6,515 nt of DNA from VAZQ01 sp036555745 (GTDB lineage Bacteria; Pseudomonadota; Alphaproteobacteria; Rhizobiales; Xanthobacteraceae): positions 1 through 6,515 of the forward strand of contig DATBKV010000323.1 of the NCBI GenBank assembly GCA_036555745.1, in the 5' to 3' direction. This document shows, piece after piece, positions 6,192 through 6,515 of this stretch. Each line of letters starts with the position of its first letter. The first letter of the stretch is position 1. Position numbers and translations under genes: made by a program. The notes beneath the pieces are model-generated. The model did no database searches, was not told the origin of the DNA, and saw nothing but the letters and a program-made list of their open reading frames with translations.

Positions 6192-6222
6192 CGCTTGCGA
6201 TCCGCAGTCGATTCCCGTGCCG

Positions 6223-6515
6223 ATGCTTGAAGACCTTCTGCAACGCCGGCTGTACAACGCGGTCAGCGATTTCGTCGATGCCAATGTCGCGCGCGGTCTG
6301 GGCGACAAGGTCGCCTTCGTCGATTCCGAGCGTTCGCTGACCTACGCGCAATTGCAAGCGCGCTCCTGCCAGCTGGCATCCGCGCTGCCGGCGTTTGGCG
6401 TCAACGCGGAAAACCGCGTCGTCCTGTTGCTGCACGATACCGTCGACTACCCCGTCGCGTTCTGGGGCGCGGTCCGCGCCGGCGTCATCCCCATACCCAT
6501 CAACACCCTCCTCAC
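6223..6515 (+). CDS. Benzoate-CoA ligase family protein (N-terminal part, runs off right edge)
   Basis: The first 97 codons of an AMP-forming aryl-CoA ligase that would convert benzoate or a hydroxylated benzoate to its CoA thioester. The segment RLYNAVSDFVDANVARGLGD, then DKVAFVD and SLTYAQL, matches the opening of BadA/HbaA-type enzymes. So does the later run RVVLLLHDTVDYPVAFWGAV followed by RAGVIPIPINTLL. The P-loop and catalytic Lys lie beyond the window. I chose ATG 6223; GTG 6217, two codons upstream, is possible, and an in-frame TAG at 6145-6147 limits any longer form. No ribosome site sits at normal distance from either start. The 155-base gap to the VOC gene suggests a separate promoter or an inserted element, though strand and theme fit the same operon. 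Confidence 0.92.
   Translation, partial: MLEDLLQRRLYNAVSDFVDANVARGLGDKVAFVDSERSLTYAQLQARSCQLASALPAFGVNAENRVVLLLHDTVDYPVAFWGAVRAGVIPIPINTLL

Larger units (their letters stand above)
6073..6205. repeat. 11-bp inverted repeat bracketing the intergenic gap (possible 133-bp MITE-like element)
   Basis: GCGGATCGCAA at 6073-6083 and its exact reverse complement TTGCGATCCGC at 6195-6205 bracket 111 bases. Leaving the whole segment out, the distance from the VOC stop to the ligase ATG would fall from 155 to 22 bases, like the other gaps in the operon. No target-site duplication is visible. The arms have a near-palindromic GATC core that also occurs by chance in this DNA (for example near 5191), so coincidence remains possible. 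Confidence 0.3.

Noticed and set aside
6183..6199. Possible second sigma-54 site before the benzoate-CoA-ligase-like gene (GCGCTTGC)
   Set aside because: The TTGC half is present, but the GG doublet is not at the required distance and the TGGCAC block is missing.

Overview
The window is GC-rich, with G or C at most third codon positions. It looks like chromosomal DNA of an alphaproteobacterium of the Bradyrhizobium/Rhodopseudomonas type. This rests on base composition, on the look of the proteins, and on a UrtA-like transporter protein lying beside aromatic-acid/CoA genes. No rRNA, tRNA, CRISPR array or recognisable transposase is present.

Layout. Two genes lie on the minus strand. At the left edge is the N-terminal part (60 residues) of a UrtA/FmdD-type ABC transporter binding protein. 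To its right, upstream on the same strand, is a complete 530-residue UbiD-family decarboxylase (405-1997). A divergent control region (1998-2143) separates UbiD from a plus-strand operon. The operon encodes a zinc-free MDR oxidoreductase (2144-3148), a PaaI-like hotdog thioesterase (3192-3611), an AMP-forming acyl-CoA ligase (3629-5140) and a two-module VOC/glyoxalase-like protein (5165-6067). After a 155-base structured gap comes the first 97 codons of a benzoate-CoA-ligase-family enzyme (from 6223, running off the right edge). Gaps between the first four plus-strand genes are 43, 17 and 24 bases, so co-transcription is likely.

How the genes may work together (inference). Two acyl-CoA ligases would activate a carboxylic acid, one of them of the aromatic-acid type. 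The MDR protein could reduce or oxidise an intermediate. The thioesterase could release a product or rescue CoA from dead-end thioesters. UbiD could add or remove a ring or alkene carboxylate using prenylated FMN. The VOC protein may act on an oxygenated intermediate. I do not recognise this gene set as a named pathway. The substrate is unknown, and no UbiX-type flavin prenyltransferase is visible here.

Regulation. The clearest regulatory signal is a -24/-12 (sigma-54) promoter at 238-254 on the minus strand, driving the UrtA-like gene. A perfect 7-bp hairpin sits at the predicted 5' end of that transcript. The 6068-6222 gap holds an 11-bp inverted repeat at its flanks and a compact GC-rich foldback that pairs with a Shine-Dalgarno-like sequence. 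Both non-coding stretches that exceed 150 bases (181-404 and 6068-6222) are described below. No gene-free stretch exceeds 300 bases.
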